64,000 nucleotides of DNA from Protea cynaroides (lineage: Eukaryota > Streptophyta > Magnoliopsida > Proteales > Proteaceae), in the NCBI GenBank assembly GCA_028583415.1, contig CM053266.1, forward strand, positions 7,759,217 through 7,823,216. The letters are read 5' to 3'. Numbering within the stretch: the first letter of the stretch is position 1; each line of letters starts with the position of its first letter. Below, piece by piece: positions 1 through 11,757 of this stretch. Made by a program: the position numbers and the translations under genes. The notes beneath the pieces are model-generated. The model had not been told where the DNA came from, ran no database searches, and was given only the letters and a program-made list of their open reading frames with translations.

Positions 1-551
1 TGTTGTCAAATGCCACATTGGATGCACATATGGCACTTAAATGCTCATATTGATGTATTAGATTCTCACATGATATAATTGATGCTCACATGATATAAAT
101 GATGCTCACATGATGAATTTGATGCTTATATTGCCTTGTTTATATTACCATGTTTTGATGTTACATGCTTATTACCATATTCAAATGATTGTTGTAATAT
201 TTGATGCTCACATGCTCATTTGCCCTCTTGATTGATTTATTGCTAAATTTTGATTGCACACATGATTTCTTGTTAATTTTGGGTGCTACATTATTTATTG
301 CTATTTTGATTGCTCACATGATTCTTGCTAAATTTGGATATTGTGATTTCTTACCATGTTTGTCGCTACATTGATTCTTGCCACATTTGCTATGTTGGGT
401 TGGATTCACCTACCATATTTAGCTTAGATATACTTGCCATTTAAAGAGTGACACATTTGTCATAAATATTAAAAAAAGCATAGATCAGAAAAGGAAAGAA
501 ATCTGAAAAATCTAAGAAAATAACGGAAAAGGAAAAAAAATATAAAAAATC
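1..551. repeat. AT-rich degenerate repeat, no gene
   Basis: This stretch has no credible coding frame. It is built from variants of a short unit containing GATGCTCACATGAT. Three near-perfect tandem copies of 20 bp lie at 61-120, and looser copies are scattered to about position 400. Positions 470-550 are A-rich and lead into a polypurine tract, so the segment is most likely the degenerate 3' internal region of an LTR retrotransposon whose coding part lies left of the window. Confidence 0.55.
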
Positions 552-564
552 TAGTTTGGGGGAT
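552..564 (+). other. Polypurine tract before an LTR
   Basis: The G-rich run AGTTTGGGGGAT sits immediately before TGTAAGACCC, the start shared by the gypsy LTRs of this window. Placement and composition fit a plus-strand priming site for reverse transcription, which makes the following LTR a 3' LTR. Confidence 0.6.
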
Positions 565-1009
565 TGTAAGACCCATAAATGAAATCCCTTACCAACTTGA
601 ATTTTTACTGTGCCAGGTCCATGGGGCCTAATGACTTAAAGCCAGGGCTGTGTTTTAGCCCTGCCAGCGGCATAGCTAGTCAATTAGTCAACATGACACT
701 TGTCGTCGACAAGACTTCGCAGCTCATACTCTCTCTCCTTAGGTCTATAAATAGAGACCAATAGTCTCATTTACTCTTTTTACCAAAATCATAGGAGTGT
801 GTGTAAAACCCACACCTAGAAAACCCAGCCTAATTCAGATTTTCTTACCATGGCAGGGTTTTCCACCGTTGACGAAACTGACCCAATGTCTATTCGAAGA
901 CCAACTTGATCTACGTACGAACCACCTTAATAACCTGATAGAAATTTATCTATAAGTGCTCATGAAACTGGGAACCGGTCGCTACTAGCAGTTGGTGGAA
1001 TCCAGAACA
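565..1009 (+). mobile_element. Gypsy LTR start (U3 plus TATA), probably truncated
   Basis: The segment begins with TGTAAGACCC, as do elements I, II and III-b. A TATA box (CTATAAATAG) lies at 744-753. The arms CTTGTC and GACAAG form a short inverted repeat near 700-715. From about 1010 the sequence instead resembles the U3 and leader of LTR VI read on the minus strand, so two related LTRs appear to be joined here. The breakpoint is approximate; a single unusually long LTR is the alternative. Confidence 0.45.
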
Positions 1010-2871
1010 GTTCCAGCCTGATCCTACAACCGATAAGGCTAGAAAAACCTGCCCACAAATATAAGTTTAAAACTCTGTTGCAAGGTCAAGGAAATATTCC
1101 CTTAATCCAAGGACAACCTCAGTGGGTCCCACATCACTCCTAACTACATTTGGAGTTGATGTAGGGAGTAAAAAACCTATGGGACATTCCAGTTTACCAC
1201 TTGGCAGTCCCTGGTAGTCTCCAACTCTTTAAGGAGTTCTAGCCTAAAAGGGAGACTCCAAATTCATCTAAGTCTCCTCAAACCCTTTCTCTCTCAGAGT
1301 ACTATTCTATACCCAAAAACTCTGACGCGTTCTCAGAGAGAGGAAAGTTTAAGGAGGAGGAAAGAGGCTAGAAGGAGGAACCACCTTGGAAAATCACTGG
1401 CATTGCTCGATATCACCATCTGTGAGTTTGAAAATGTTGCAGGTAAACCCTGCACTGCATTGTAATCAATTAGAACTACGAATGGTTAAGTTCCTTCAAT
1501 GAAACCTCGATGTACCAACCATAATGGAGTTGCTATCCATTAATGGCTAAGTATCGAAGGAGAAATCCCATCGAATTCGATTCCAGGTCATACCTCAAGT
1601 CTGTACATTATTACAAATCAATATAATAAACTCTAGTCTAAGTGGTGTATCTAATATTGACCTCGTAAAGCCTCGAATAGGATTGAAAAATCCCATGTAA
1701 TGTCAGGCCAAGGAACCATCAATGAATTTCCATAACAGAAATCCATTGTTGGAATCCGAAGGGAACTTCCGAAGGCAAAATCTGTGCATCTGAATGGGCC
1801 AAATCCCCAGACCAACCCTTCAGGGAAAGTCTGGCCGTAATATACGCAACTGGATTTGCTACCAAATGCATTCGCTAAGCCTCTGGAATGTAACCGGTCT
1901 TGATTATTTGTCACTCCACCTGCAATAGCCCGATGTGCCACCGGTTGGAAATAGAATGTTTCCCGAGAGTAACCGGCTGCAACATCGGTCTTGAACAATC
2001 GCAATCGAATGTTGCAACTAGTCGGCCCCAAGAAACCCTGTATCAGGCTGATTTTAATACACATTGTATCTAATGATTCACTTACACACACGGTGACTCG
2101 TGTGTTACCAAGAGTAACCTGTTGATTGGGAATATCAAAAAGCTTTATATTTAGGTGAGGAAATGGAACCCCTGACTTAATTTATAGAGTGTTTCTAATT
2201 ATGTTTGCTCCTATGTTGGATTGATTTTGTTGTGATAACATGTCATCCAATAACTGCTTTTGCATGCATTTGCATTTATATTATGTTATTATGTGAATGT
2301 GTGTTAAATATGCCTTGTGAGGTATGGTGAAACGATCAAGGACGAAGGAATCCAACCTACTTGGTAAACCTTGATGTGTATGGTTTTCACACCCTAGTGG
2401 GATGACAACGTCTATGGGGGCGTATGGACAGACTAGGATTCCTGCTAGGAGTGTGGAGAAGATACATATGATGACATGTAGGATGACGATTAGTGAAATG
2501 ACCCAAGTATGCGACCCTGGCCAATAGGGGGTCAGGTCTTGTTATGGAATGGGGAGGAGGGGAAGGTGTTGGCAATGTTCATTGGAGCGTCATTGGCTAG
2601 ACCTTTGCCCTATCACTGTCTTTATAAGAGATGCATGGGAGCACTAGGGCTGTCAGTGTAGGCTGGTGAGTATCCATTCTCTCCGGTGTATGGAGGTTAT
2701 GGTCGGCTTTAGTGAGTGTGATCAGGCCTTCCCATATCACTAGCTTACATTATACTAGACCATTTGCATTTGCTGTATGTAATAAATATATCATGCATCT
2801 TGCTTTCTTGCTTATATGTTTTCTCACAAGCTCAAGTTGGAGAACTCAGCCTCGCATATGCAAATTTTTTC

Positions 2872-3009
2872 ATTGATGTTATAGGTACTACTGTAGCTGA
2901 TTTCGTGAAAGCCCTAGTTGTCACTTTTATAGTGCACGTAGACGTCCAAGCACTAGAGGAAGACGAACATGATGTTAACTGTGAGTGTGATGCATGCGTG
3001 TTCGAGTAG
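2872..3009 (+). CDS. LTR-terminal small open frame, CxCxxC type
   Basis: This is the 46-codon closing frame of the LTR, read from the I-D-V-I-G-T-T segment to the TAG at 3007-3009. It ends EEDEHDVNCECDACVFE. The same position in LTRs I, II, III-a and IV holds a frame of nearly equal length with the C-E-C-x-x-C ending. Here the cysteines use TGT where copy II uses TGC, a synonymous change. No start codon is evident, so if expressed it would be a downstream exon: an acceptor-like pyrimidine/TTTCAT stretch precedes it. Function unknown. Confidence 0.4.
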   Translation: MDVIGTTVADFVKALVVTFIVHVDVQALEEDEHDVNCECDACVFE

Positions 3010-3208
3010 GAGGAAGCAAACAACTTTGTGTCTTTGGTAGAAAAGACTGATGTTTTAATTTATTTATTTTAGTTTCATTTACTTTTACAGTATTACTTTA
3101 TGGCTTAGGGTTATAGGGCTGGATTATTAAAATGTTTTATTTCATTAGTTGTGGATGGTTGGACCAAAATAACTTTTGCTACAATGACTATTTAATTTAT
3201 TTTAAATA

Positions 3209-4428
3209 GAAAAAATTTCATGTACACCCCATCAAAGATTGTTAACATCATCTACACCCACAAGAATGCCGAAACATCACCTAGGTCCACTTAACTAACA
3301 GAAATCACTAAATTTGTTGAAATACAATTTTACCCCTCAGATAAAAATTTAAAAAAAAAATCTATGTTCATTTACGAATTTAGCCTTCAAATGTTACTTA
3401 TCCCTGCTATGAAATTTTACTCTCTCTCTCTCGGGTTCATTCTCACTGAAGCCCTAGTCTCCTCTGCGTTTGAGAAGAGCTACCGAATCACCCAAGCATC
3501 CTCCCTGCTCCGACGGCAGCATCCCATCTCCGTAATCACCCAAGCCTGATCCCTCTGCGTTGAGAAGAGGTCCCGAATCACCCAACCTGCTCTATTGGCA
3601 TATGGAATTGGTCCAGGTCATCGTTCAATGTTACATTGTGGATGTAAAAGTGTAAATAAAAAATCAAAATCATCCATTCAATGTTTCTTCAATATAGTAT
3701 ATATAGACAAGGATATCGAACTAAAACTATTCGTCAATTTTTTCACATTTTTTTGCATTCCAGATTTAACTATCAGGTTAGGGTTTAGGTTTCGTTTCAT
3801 ACCCCACGGAATATTGGGGAAAAACTATCCCCTTGGTAGTCGCAGAAGAAGAATTTGTGGGGAAGAGGGGATTGAACGAAATGACTGGTTTTATACCTAA
3901 TGAAGAAGAAGTTGTGGGGAATAGTGGTTTCATGTTGGTCTTCATCATCCTCGTCTAGTAGAGGTAGGGTTGCAGAGGATTGCCCGATTTACCTACCTTT
4001 GTTGCAGTAATAACCGTTGTTGGAGAAGATGAAGGCACCGTTGATGGCAAAGAAGAAAAATCTCAACTTCGTAGTCCTCGGCCTCGTCGAGTAGAGGTAG
4101 GGTTTCGTCCTCGTCGAGAAGGAAAATCTCAAGTCTCAAGTTTTACTGTTTCACTTCTATTACTGTTTCGAAGTGAAATAGTTCGAAATAGAGGAGGTTT
4201 CGAAACAAATATCAAAAGGGTATATTGGTCTTTTCATGCTATAAAAAGGGCATTCTCGTCAGTGAAAAATTCCAATCCACCTAACGTCAGCATCTAACGG
4301 GAATCAACTGACGGAGTGGACTTCTTTGATTACCACAGCCAAAGTTAGTGGACCTAGGTGATGTTTCGGCATTCTTATGGGAGTAGATGATGTTAACGAT
4401 CTTTGATGGGGTGTAGATGAAATTTTTT
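3209..4428. mobile_element. Non-autonomous Mutator-like element with ~85-bp terminal inverted repeats
   Basis: The left end (3209-3299) is an imperfect inverted copy of the right end (4344-4428); both contain the inward-reading blocks TCATSTACACCCCATCAAAG, GAATGCCGAAACATCACC and CCTAGGTCCACT. A 9-bp direct repeat TTTTAAATA flanks the element at 3200-3208 and 4429-4437, the duplication size typical of Mutator-like transposons. The interior has no transposase. It holds a duplicated block containing GAATCACCCAA (near 3484 and 3567) and a repeated TCGTCGAG/GTAGAGGTAGGG block, which could be captured host sequence but cannot be assigned. It lies inside an LTR, so it inserted later. Confidence 0.75.
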
Positions 4429-4545
4429 TTTTAAATATCATTAGAAGCTTAGTTGATTTATTATTTCCGCTATTTAAATTACTCTAATTAATTACTTGTG
4501 ACATTAGTCATGGTATGGTTGATGTGGGTATACACCGCTTTCGAG

Positions 4546-5420
4546 ATTCTAAGTTGGACCTGTTTCGGCCCGAATCCATATCCGAGGTCTGCCGCACTGA
4601 CTAGACCTGCAAGACACAAGAAAAGACAAGGGAGAGGCAGGCCTATGGTCCTGGGTCCACTCCGATGCCCAAGTTAGGGCTCTGTGAATAATCAGTAGGC
4701 CCGGTATCCAAGCCCACAATTATATTTAAATGGGGTAGGTGAGAGATTCTCAGTCTGAGGTGTCAGAGCGACAATCCCAAGAAAGAGTAATAAATGTCGT
4801 GTGCCTAAAATCTCAAGATTTGTGGTATTTATAGTGAATAGTAACTCTTTACAAATGTTTGTTTTACCCTAGTTTCGTATATGATGACCAAAATATTCTC
4901 ATATAGCTATAGAAATGGTGCCCCTATCCATTGATTGGATTTATAGGAATACCCTTTTAGACTCTTTTGAAGACATTGATGTGGATGGTTGGATCTCAAT
5001 TGTCGCCATGTCAATGGTGACATGGGAAATTCCCCTAACTCTTGCCTCATTGCTGTGCTAAATATGTAAGATTTGGCTGAGTAAGTAAAAAAAGAATGTT
5101 CTCTCAACACTTGTCTCGTTGCTTTGCTAAATATATAAGATTAAACTGAGTGAGAAATAGAAACTTAGAAGTTGACACTAGCCCTTGAGGCCGTCTACCT
5201 TGGCTTATTCAAGGGGGATGGTTTGAAAATTGTGTTGAAGTTGGTATCAGCCCTTGGAGCCATCGTCAAAGTGTATTTGATGATTTTGGGCTGATGTGAT
5301 TGGCCTTGATTAGTTACTTCGTGGCCATGACTTTTGTTGAAAGAATGGAGTAAGGGTGCCTCGGTCGTGGCCGGTCATGCTTGATCACGTTCCTCCCTTA
5401 GGTGTCTTTAATGAATATTG
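4546..5420. other. No gene; transition from LTR to tandem-repeat region
   Basis: I see no credible coding frame and no LTR boundary. The text near 4560-4800 (pairs of GGCCC/GGTCC words, a TTTAAATGG box) has the flavour of a Tat-type LTR but shows no clear TG...CA ends. From about 5190 it grades into the CCGAGG-containing repeats that follow. Confidence 0.35.
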
Positions 5421-6600
5421 CATAGTCCGAGGTGACCGCCTCGGTCAACATAGCTTGAACTCATTTGTTGAGTTCCATAAAGGTCAATCATGAGTCTATT
5501 GACGTGTCGGCCTCAGTATATGTTTGATGCTTCAACCGATGTGGTTGGATCGAGGTGGTCACCTCGACCGACACTGCTCGGTCTCTTTTTTATAACTTCT
5601 CCAAGGTCAGTCACAGGTTTCATTATGTGACTGCCTTGATACCTTTGTAATGTCCAAACCGATGTGGATGGACTGAGGAGGCCGCCTCAGCCAACACTGC
5701 TCGATTGCTTTTTAGAACTTCGTCGAGGTCAGTCACATGCTTCGTCATGTGACTGCCTCGATACCTTTGTGATGTTTCAACCCATGTGGATGGACCGAGG
5801 TGGCTCCTCGGCCAATACTACTTGGTCGCTTTTTAGAACTTCGTCAAGGTCAGTCACAGGCTTCGTCACGTGACTGCCTCAATACCTTTGTTATGTTTCG
5901 ACCGATGTGGATGGACTGACATGGCTGCCTCAGCCAACACTGCTTGGTCACTTTTTATAACTTTGTCGTGCTTAGTTACTGGCTTCGTCGGGTGACTACC
6001 AGCTTTGTGATGTTTTAACCGATGTAGATGGACCAAGGTGGCCACCTCAGCCAATATTGCTCGGTCATTTGTTAGAACTTTGTTGAGCTCAGTCATGGGC
6101 TTCGTCAAGTGATTGCCTCTATATCTTTGTGATGTTTTGACCGATGTAGATGGACCGAGGTGGCCGCCTCGGCCAACATTTCTCAATTGCTGTTTAGAAC
6201 TTCACCAAGGTCAATCACCGACTTCTTTACATGACTACCTCGATATTTTTGTGATCATTTGATGGAAGATATGGGCCGATGTGGCCGCCTCGGCCAACAC
6301 TAGTCAATCAATTTATTGAGACTCTCCGAGGCTAGTCACGGGCTTTCTCACGTAACTCCCTCGATGTTTTTTATCATCTATTTGAATGACGAGTACTGAT
6401 GTGGCCGCCTCGGCTAATACTGGTCGGTCCATTTTTTGAGCCTCTCCAAGGACAATCATGGGCTTTCTCATGTAACTGCCTCAATGTTTTTTATCAGCTA
6501 ATTGAATGATGAGTACTGATGAGGCCACCTCGGCCAATACTGGTTGGTTCATTTTTCAAGCCTCTCTGAGGTCAGTCTCAGGCTTTCTTAAGTGACTGCC
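5421..6600. repeat. Tandem array, ~120-bp units with a CCGAGG/CCTCGG hairpin
   Basis: Around ten diverged units with a spacing of 117-123 bp can be traced by the anchor GATGTGGATGGA and its variants at about 5538, 5661, 5782, 5904, 6021 and 6143, with looser copies to 6600. Each unit carries the inverted repeat CCGAGG...CCTCGG around GGCCG, and a conserved GGTCAGTCACAGGCTTCGTCA block. Such arrays are common beside the LTRs of Tat-lineage retrotransposons; it precedes the promoter of the gene at 6968. Confidence 0.8.
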
Positions 6601-6967
6601 TCCCTTGGGGCAGGGATACATCCGGATATTGGGTCATGGATATGGATACTGAGTTATGGATATGGATACCGAAAGGCAGGACTCAAAAAACGGACCCAAA
6701 AGAAAAATTCAGCATTTATTACCAAAGATGGCCCGTCCTATAGTGGGCTAACACATAGGACATCAGTTATTTTCTTTGAACTGACCTTCCCCTCTATATA
6801 AGGAATCTTCCTTCACCAATTTTTACCACACAATAACTTGGAGCTCTAAGAAAAATTCTCCCAATACTTGGGCTTCGGTGTTGTGATTTGTTGCTTCGAC
6901 GTTTCGAGTTGCAAGAATACCAATAGTAAGTCTTCTTGTTTTGGTGCTTCTATTTCTTATTTTGTAG
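6601..6967 (+). promoter_or_regulatory. TATA promoter and leader of the 6968 gene
   Basis: A strong TATA box (CTATATAAGG) at 6793-6802 lies 166 bp upstream of the first plausible ATG (6968). The region before it repeats GGATATGGATAC (6640-6670). A pyrimidine-rich stretch ending in TTTTGTAG abuts the ATG and could be a splice acceptor, although the nearest donor-like GTAAGT (about 6928) would give an unusually short intron of about 40 nt. Confidence 0.45.
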
Positions 6968-9317
6968 ATGTCTTCAGCCGAGGGGCTAGATTTAGAGATG
7001 GTAGATGTAGAAACAGTGGACGATACAGAACCGATTGCCTCAAACATGGGTTAGTCCCCCGGTCCCTTGCCCAGTAGTAGCACGTCTTCTTCTAGCACAT
7101 GGGAAACAGCTAGGTAAGAGTCGGAGGCCAACTCGGTGGAGGAACTGCTAGCCAATGTGATGCCAGATGCTGATACACCCTCTCAGCCCTTAAACAATAA
7201 ACTGTATGAGGTGGCTTCGTCTGTTGAGGGTCTATGGGTAGACACAATTCATGAGGCCAAAGAGGAGGCTAACCAGCATCCGGAATACGATGCCTTAGGG
7301 CAGATATGTCTATTGGCCAAAAGAGAGCTTTTTAAGGTAAGGTATCACTTTCAGATACCTCCTGAGGTGGAAATCCGCATGCCCGAAGCTGCGGAGAGGA
7401 CCTGCTTGGAGCTAGTAACTGAGTTGTGTGTGAACTTGGAGATGTTAAAGGCAGGGTTTTGGCCACACGTTCCTGTTTTGGTGAATAAAATAGTCGAGTA
7501 CTACAAGGCGGCCCCTATCCAAATCATGCCAAATTCATGGAAGACTATCATCGCATTCATAGCTTACTTTAAAAAGATGGGGGAGAAGCCGTCCCTCAAT
7601 ATGTTCCACACTATGTTCGTGTTCAACCATTTCCAGGGGTCAGGTTGGTACTACTTCACCAAGCGACCTGAGTTTTAACCATCTTCCAACAAGAACTGGA
7701 AGAATAAATTCTTTTATATCAAGGGAGAGATGGTAACTTTTGATAATATTTGGAAAATGTTAAACGATGAAGTCCTTAACACCAATGTCACGTTGATGCC
7801 CCGCAAATCCCAAGCTCTGAAGCATGCTATAAATAATGATGGTGCCACGCTCCGATGCTCCAATCTCTTGAACCCTCTGCTTCTACATGAATTTAAGCTT
7901 TGTGAGTGTATTTATTCTTTTTTGATGTCCGATATCTGATGTCTAACTATTGGCTGATTTTCGTTGGTCTTTTTGTAGTGAAGTTGTCTAAGGAGCTTCT
8001 GGGGGAAATCCAGAAAAAAGAAGCGGCTAAGGCTTGCGAAGCTAAGGAGAGAAAGGCTAAACTTGATGAAGAGTTACACAAGAAGCAACAAGATAAGGAG
8101 GCTTTGGTGTCGGGCAAATATGGCAAGCCTGGCAAGGCCGTGGGCAAGCAATGCTTCTGTTGTAGTTCTGGCACTTCCTGAGACCACCACTTCTGCTCCT
8201 TCCCAGTGTTCTCCTGCCTGAACCAGGGAGTATTTATCTATGGGTGGTGATCAGAGTAACATTAGGCAGATCCCCTTGATGGGTCCCCTTCTGAAGGCCA
8301 AGACTGGTAATGAGAAGGAGTACAGCTGTGATTGGGCGATTACCGAGGATGACACCACGATGAGGATGTTTACGTGACACGCGAACTAATGAAGGGGTTT
8401 GTGCTCCAACGTGACTAAGAGATGTTGAGCTGTTTTTTGACTCTAACCATGATTTCAGGCATAGATACTTTAGCATCTGGTGTAAGTGTTGTGAACATTA
8501 TACTTTGGTAACCCCTCAGTTCGTTGGTTGTGCTAAATCTCTCTTTTTTATTTTTGTGTTGCAGCTTCTCGTGTACATAGAGGAGCTCAAGAAGCACACA
8601 AACAGAATAGTGCAAGATCTGGGTGAGACTAATCGGCAGCTGCATAAAGAGAGGGATGAAGCGAGGTCCGAACATAAATCGAGGGACAAGGATGTTGATG
8701 CGATTGTCGTAGAAAATGCCAATCTTCGTGACGAGGTGGAACGTTTGAGAAAATCTATGTACGGTGAGAGAGTTGCCCAAGCTGAGGCAAAGAGTAGCTA
8801 CAAGAGTCGTATTGAGAGGCTTCAGTTATATGTCACATCTGCCAGAGACAGAGGCTAGAGATATAAAGACAGGTTTCTCAAGGTCCGATCTCTCTCGGTT
8901 GGGGCTGTTTGCTACTATAAGAAATTCGTGGCTTTCTAGGAGTTGGTGGGTAGGATGACCCTACCGAGTTACACATATGGTACGGAGGCCCACAAAGAGT
9001 GTGTTGACAAAAGGATGCTCGGTGTGGATTATTCTGAGGTAGATTGTTTGGTGCCTGTCCCAAAGCGTCAGGAACCAGAGGATGAGGATGATCAAACCAT
9101 CTTCCAACAGCTCGAGCGTGTGCTAGATGGGGAGGATCCCCCTTTGGATGTTGGAGATGAACTCCCTGGTGGGGAGGCTCTGCATGTCAAGCCTGGTGAG
9201 GGATCGCCTTCAACACCACCCATTGGTATATCTCTAGTTACTGGTCTCCCTATTACCCTAGGCAATGGCATCAACCTTTCACCAAGTCGCGGGGTTCCAG
9301 AGGGTGAAGATGGTTGA
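6968..9317 (+). pseudogene. Decayed 'putative gypsy-type transposon' gene, intron-containing
   Basis: The frame opens at ATG 6968 (MSSAEGLDLEMVDVETVDD) and runs in the same frame into 7136-7678 across stops at about 7052 (TAG) and 7112 (TAA), so the gene is broken. The 7136-7678 part has the signature of the plant family Pfam names Transposase_28 (putative gypsy type transposon), notably PNSWK, FNHFQGSGWYYF and a hydrophobic helix before it; I assign this from memory. An intron at about 7902-7978 (GTGAGT...TTGTAG) restores the frame into a Lys/Glu-rich coiled coil, and a second at about 8482-8563 (GTAAGT-like donor, TTGCAG acceptor) leads to another coiled coil (8564-8858) and an acidic tail (8943-9317). 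In Tat-lineage elements such genes are extra to gag-pol; no gag or pol is seen nearby. Confidence 0.5.
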
Positions 9318-9558
9318 AACAAATGGAAGCGGGTAGTGATTTGGCAAAGTAATCATTTTTTTCTCCTTTTTTTTCTATAAATTTGGCGTAAATTAGGGAA
9401 GCACCCCTCAAGAACGGTTTTGTAAGAGGAGGGTTTTCATCGCCACATATATAGTATATAGTCTACTTTGTAATGTTGCTTGTCTATTGAATGAACTTCT
9501 TGCATCATTTTTGGGCATCGTAGTGCAAAATCTTTGTGTTTGCATTAGCCTGTGTCAT
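9318..9558. other. 3' flank, no gene
   Basis: This is AT-rich sequence after the last frame of the 6968 gene. It could contain that gene's 3' untranslated region (AT-rich run around 9440-9500 with ATTGAATGAA), but no definite polyadenylation signal is visible. Confidence 0.3.
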
Positions 9559-9857
9559 CTACCCTCCTTGACCAAATCCATTCACATGTCGGTAAACTCT
9601 TTTGGCCGAATGGGTTACAATATATGTTAGAGCCCGATCTACCCTCTTAAGCCAAATGTGTTCACAGGTCGGTGAACTCTTTCGGCCGAATGGGTCATAA
9701 TAAATGTTAGAGCTCGATCTACCCTCCTTAGCCAAATGTGTTCACAGGTCAGAAAACTCTTTTGGTCCAATGGGTTACTATATATGTTAAAGCTTGATCT
9801 ACTCTCCTCAGCTATATGTGTTCACAGGTTGGTGAACTCTTTTGGTCGAATCTGTGA
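9559..9857. repeat. 80-bp tandem repeat, about 3.7 copies
   Basis: Units begin with CTACCCTC-like text at 9559, 9639, 9719 and 9799, an exact 80-bp spacing. Each holds GTGTTCACAGGTCGGTGAACTC, itself containing the inverted pair GTTCAC/GTGAAC, followed by TTTTGGCCGAATGGG. The last unit runs directly into the polypurine tract of the next LTR. Confidence 0.85.
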
Positions 9858-9907
9858 AACCTACATGCAAATTTCGGGGACGAAATTTCTTTTAAGAGTG
9901 GGGGAGT
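9858..9907 (+). other. 3' internal end and polypurine tract of a Tekay-like element
   Basis: The words ATTTCGGGGACGAAATTTC and AAGAGTGGGGGAGT directly before TGTAAGACCC match the end of elements I (21035-21074) and III-b (46320-46356), where they follow the pol stop codon. Here no pol precedes it, so the coding part of this element has been lost and replaced by the 80-bp array. Confidence 0.7.
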
Positions 9908-11757
9908 TGTAAGACCCGCACTCCATGAACCCGATCTAAACCTTTAATTCATGTCGTAACAAGTCTTCCATTCATCACCGGGTCAGACGGGACGAGCGGA
10001 TGACAACCAGGTACAAAAACGGACCTAAAAGTATAATATTTTTCATACTGGTCTATGGTACCGGTCGACCGGTATGTCTGCGCGGGCAGACTGGTTAGAT
10101 CCAGAAAAGGATCTCTGCGGGCCCCGCTTTCCAAATCTCAAGCGTAGGGACTTTCCTAATGTAGGGAAACTTCCTAAACTCTATCCTCGTCTATTTAAGG
10201 ACCCTTAAAGTCCTTAAACCTCCTTAGTCCTTAAACCTCTTTAGAACTCTTTCATTGATCCTCACAAACCCTAAAGAGGAGAAAGAGATTGAAGAAGGAC
10301 AAAGAGCTTAGGAAGGAGGGAGAGGAGCCGCCGTTGGCTGTTGGACGAAGAACACCATAGTTGTGAACCAAAGGTAAGTGCTTGAACTTTCATTTAAGTT
10401 AAGCATTATAGATGATTAATCATGAATTAATCAATACCATGTAAGGTGAGGTATTGATCTAAAACCCTTAATTTGCCGTCAAACCCTAATACAGTCGATG
10501 AACCTTAGATTCGCATTCTAGACTAAGGATCATCGAAACTAGGACTTGAATGGAACATGAAACAACTCTAACAGGTTGCTCAGGCCTAGAATGCATAGGA
10601 GAAACTCTAGAACCAATAGAGGATGACCGATGGAAGGCGAACACCAAGTTGGTAGTCTTCCAGAGGCATACCAGTCGACCATACCGATCGCACCATATCC
10701 GATCGGTACTGCAACCGGTATCTCTCGGAGACTGGTCTGTGGGGGACTAGTCGACCATACTGGTCGCACCTTTCCCCACAGTGCAGCAATCAGTACCTGC
10801 GATCGGTATGCACTGTGAGGGGTATATTTTGATCTAGTTAGTTTTTCGACCAACGTAAACCCTAAGAAACTAATTCTGGTTCAACTCTAACATCGTGTAA
10901 GACCTGGTGATAGCATGTTTGGATTCTGTGACATGGAGTAAGCTACCAATAAAGCGTCAGGTAAGGGAATCAGACCTGCACCTTAATAACTTAATAAAAG
11001 TAAAACGTTGTTAGTAATTATGATTCCGTAGAATGGTGTTTGTGCATACTCACATGTCATCTTTACTTTCAGTTATCATATTGTTCATGCATACTCGTTA
11101 TGCTAGGATGTAATTGTTAGGCATGTGATTGTTTTCGTTAGTATGTGGAATGGGAAGAACTGGGGTCTGGGATCATTCCTCACACTAGTACCTTTTCGTA
11201 TCGCTTCTGTCTTAGCATGCTTGGTACGGGTAAGATATCAGGGGGAGGAAGTGGCACTGTGGTCTCCGGCCTGGCCACTAGACTCTAGCCCTATCTCTAT
11301 GCCATTTGAAGCTGTGCTGGGACAGGGCCTACTATGATGACATATAGGATTGGTTAGTTGCGAGCCCAGTTTGAAAGCCCTCACCAATAGGGGCTTACGT
11401 GTTGGTATGGGTAGGGCATCAAGGGAAGTGTTGGCGGTGTTTGATCTGGAGACTTTAACTCTATCTCTATTCCATGATGGGTGCATATGGGACGACAGTG
11501 ATATTTAATCCATTGGGCGGATTCACACACTCGTGTATAATGGTGCGGTGGCTGCCAATCCTTTCTATAGCACATTGCAAACTTAAAACCAGACCATAAT
11601 GTGAATGTTACTCATGCATGATATGTGTTGCATTGTCTGATTGTCTTACTGAGTTAAGTTGTGAGCTCACCCTTGTATATATACATGTTTTTAGATGTTG
11701 ATGCAGGTTACACTATCGAGGACTACGTGGATGCTCCAATATATGGAAGAGCTACTG
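9908..11757 (+). mobile_element. LTR of element II, left part
   Basis: The LTR starts TGTAAGACCC at 9908 and continues at 23378 after the inserted element I. U3 holds the perfect 16-bp palindrome TACCGGTCGACCGGTA (10059-10074), about 120 bp upstream of the TATA-like CTATTTAAGG (10191-10200). A purine-rich leader follows, then a consensus donor AAG|GTAAGT at 10374. A second cluster of ACCGGTCG/CCATACYGGTCGCACC motifs lies at 10667-10812. U5 contains the repeated CTATCTCTATKCC boxes. The terminal small frame begins at about 11693 and is cut at 11757. Confidence 0.85.

Larger units (their letters stand above)
1010..4545 (+). mobile_element. Tekay-like LTR (VI-related), interrupted by a Mutator-like element
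   Basis: The parts at 1010-3199 and 4438-4545 show the usual body plan of the local chromovirus LTRs. There is a purine-rich leader near 1320-1380, a GT donor-like site (CAG|GTAAAC) at 1443, scattered CCGGT motifs at 1890-2000, the U5 box containing ACATGTCATCCAAT near 2240, and a terminal open frame ending in CECDACVFE. The end (4438-4545) aligns by eye with the closing segment of other LTRs up to the sequence CGAGATTCT, but the terminal GTGTGACA is missing, so the right edge is truncated or overwritten. No primer binding site follows. Confidence 0.5.

Noticed and set aside
1651..2091. 146-codon minus-strand open frame
   Set aside because: It overlaps the U5 portion of an LTR, has no recognisable domain, and no counterpart is seen in other LTRs.
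3595..4297. Two open frames of about 100 codons
   Set aside because: They lie wholly inside the non-autonomous Mutator-like element, have low-complexity composition and no recognisable domain.
9559..9857. Regular 80-bp repeats that might be taken for a CRISPR-like array
   Set aside because: Repeats and intervening text are equally conserved, with no unique spacers; the context is a plant retrotransposon, so it is an ordinary tandem repeat.
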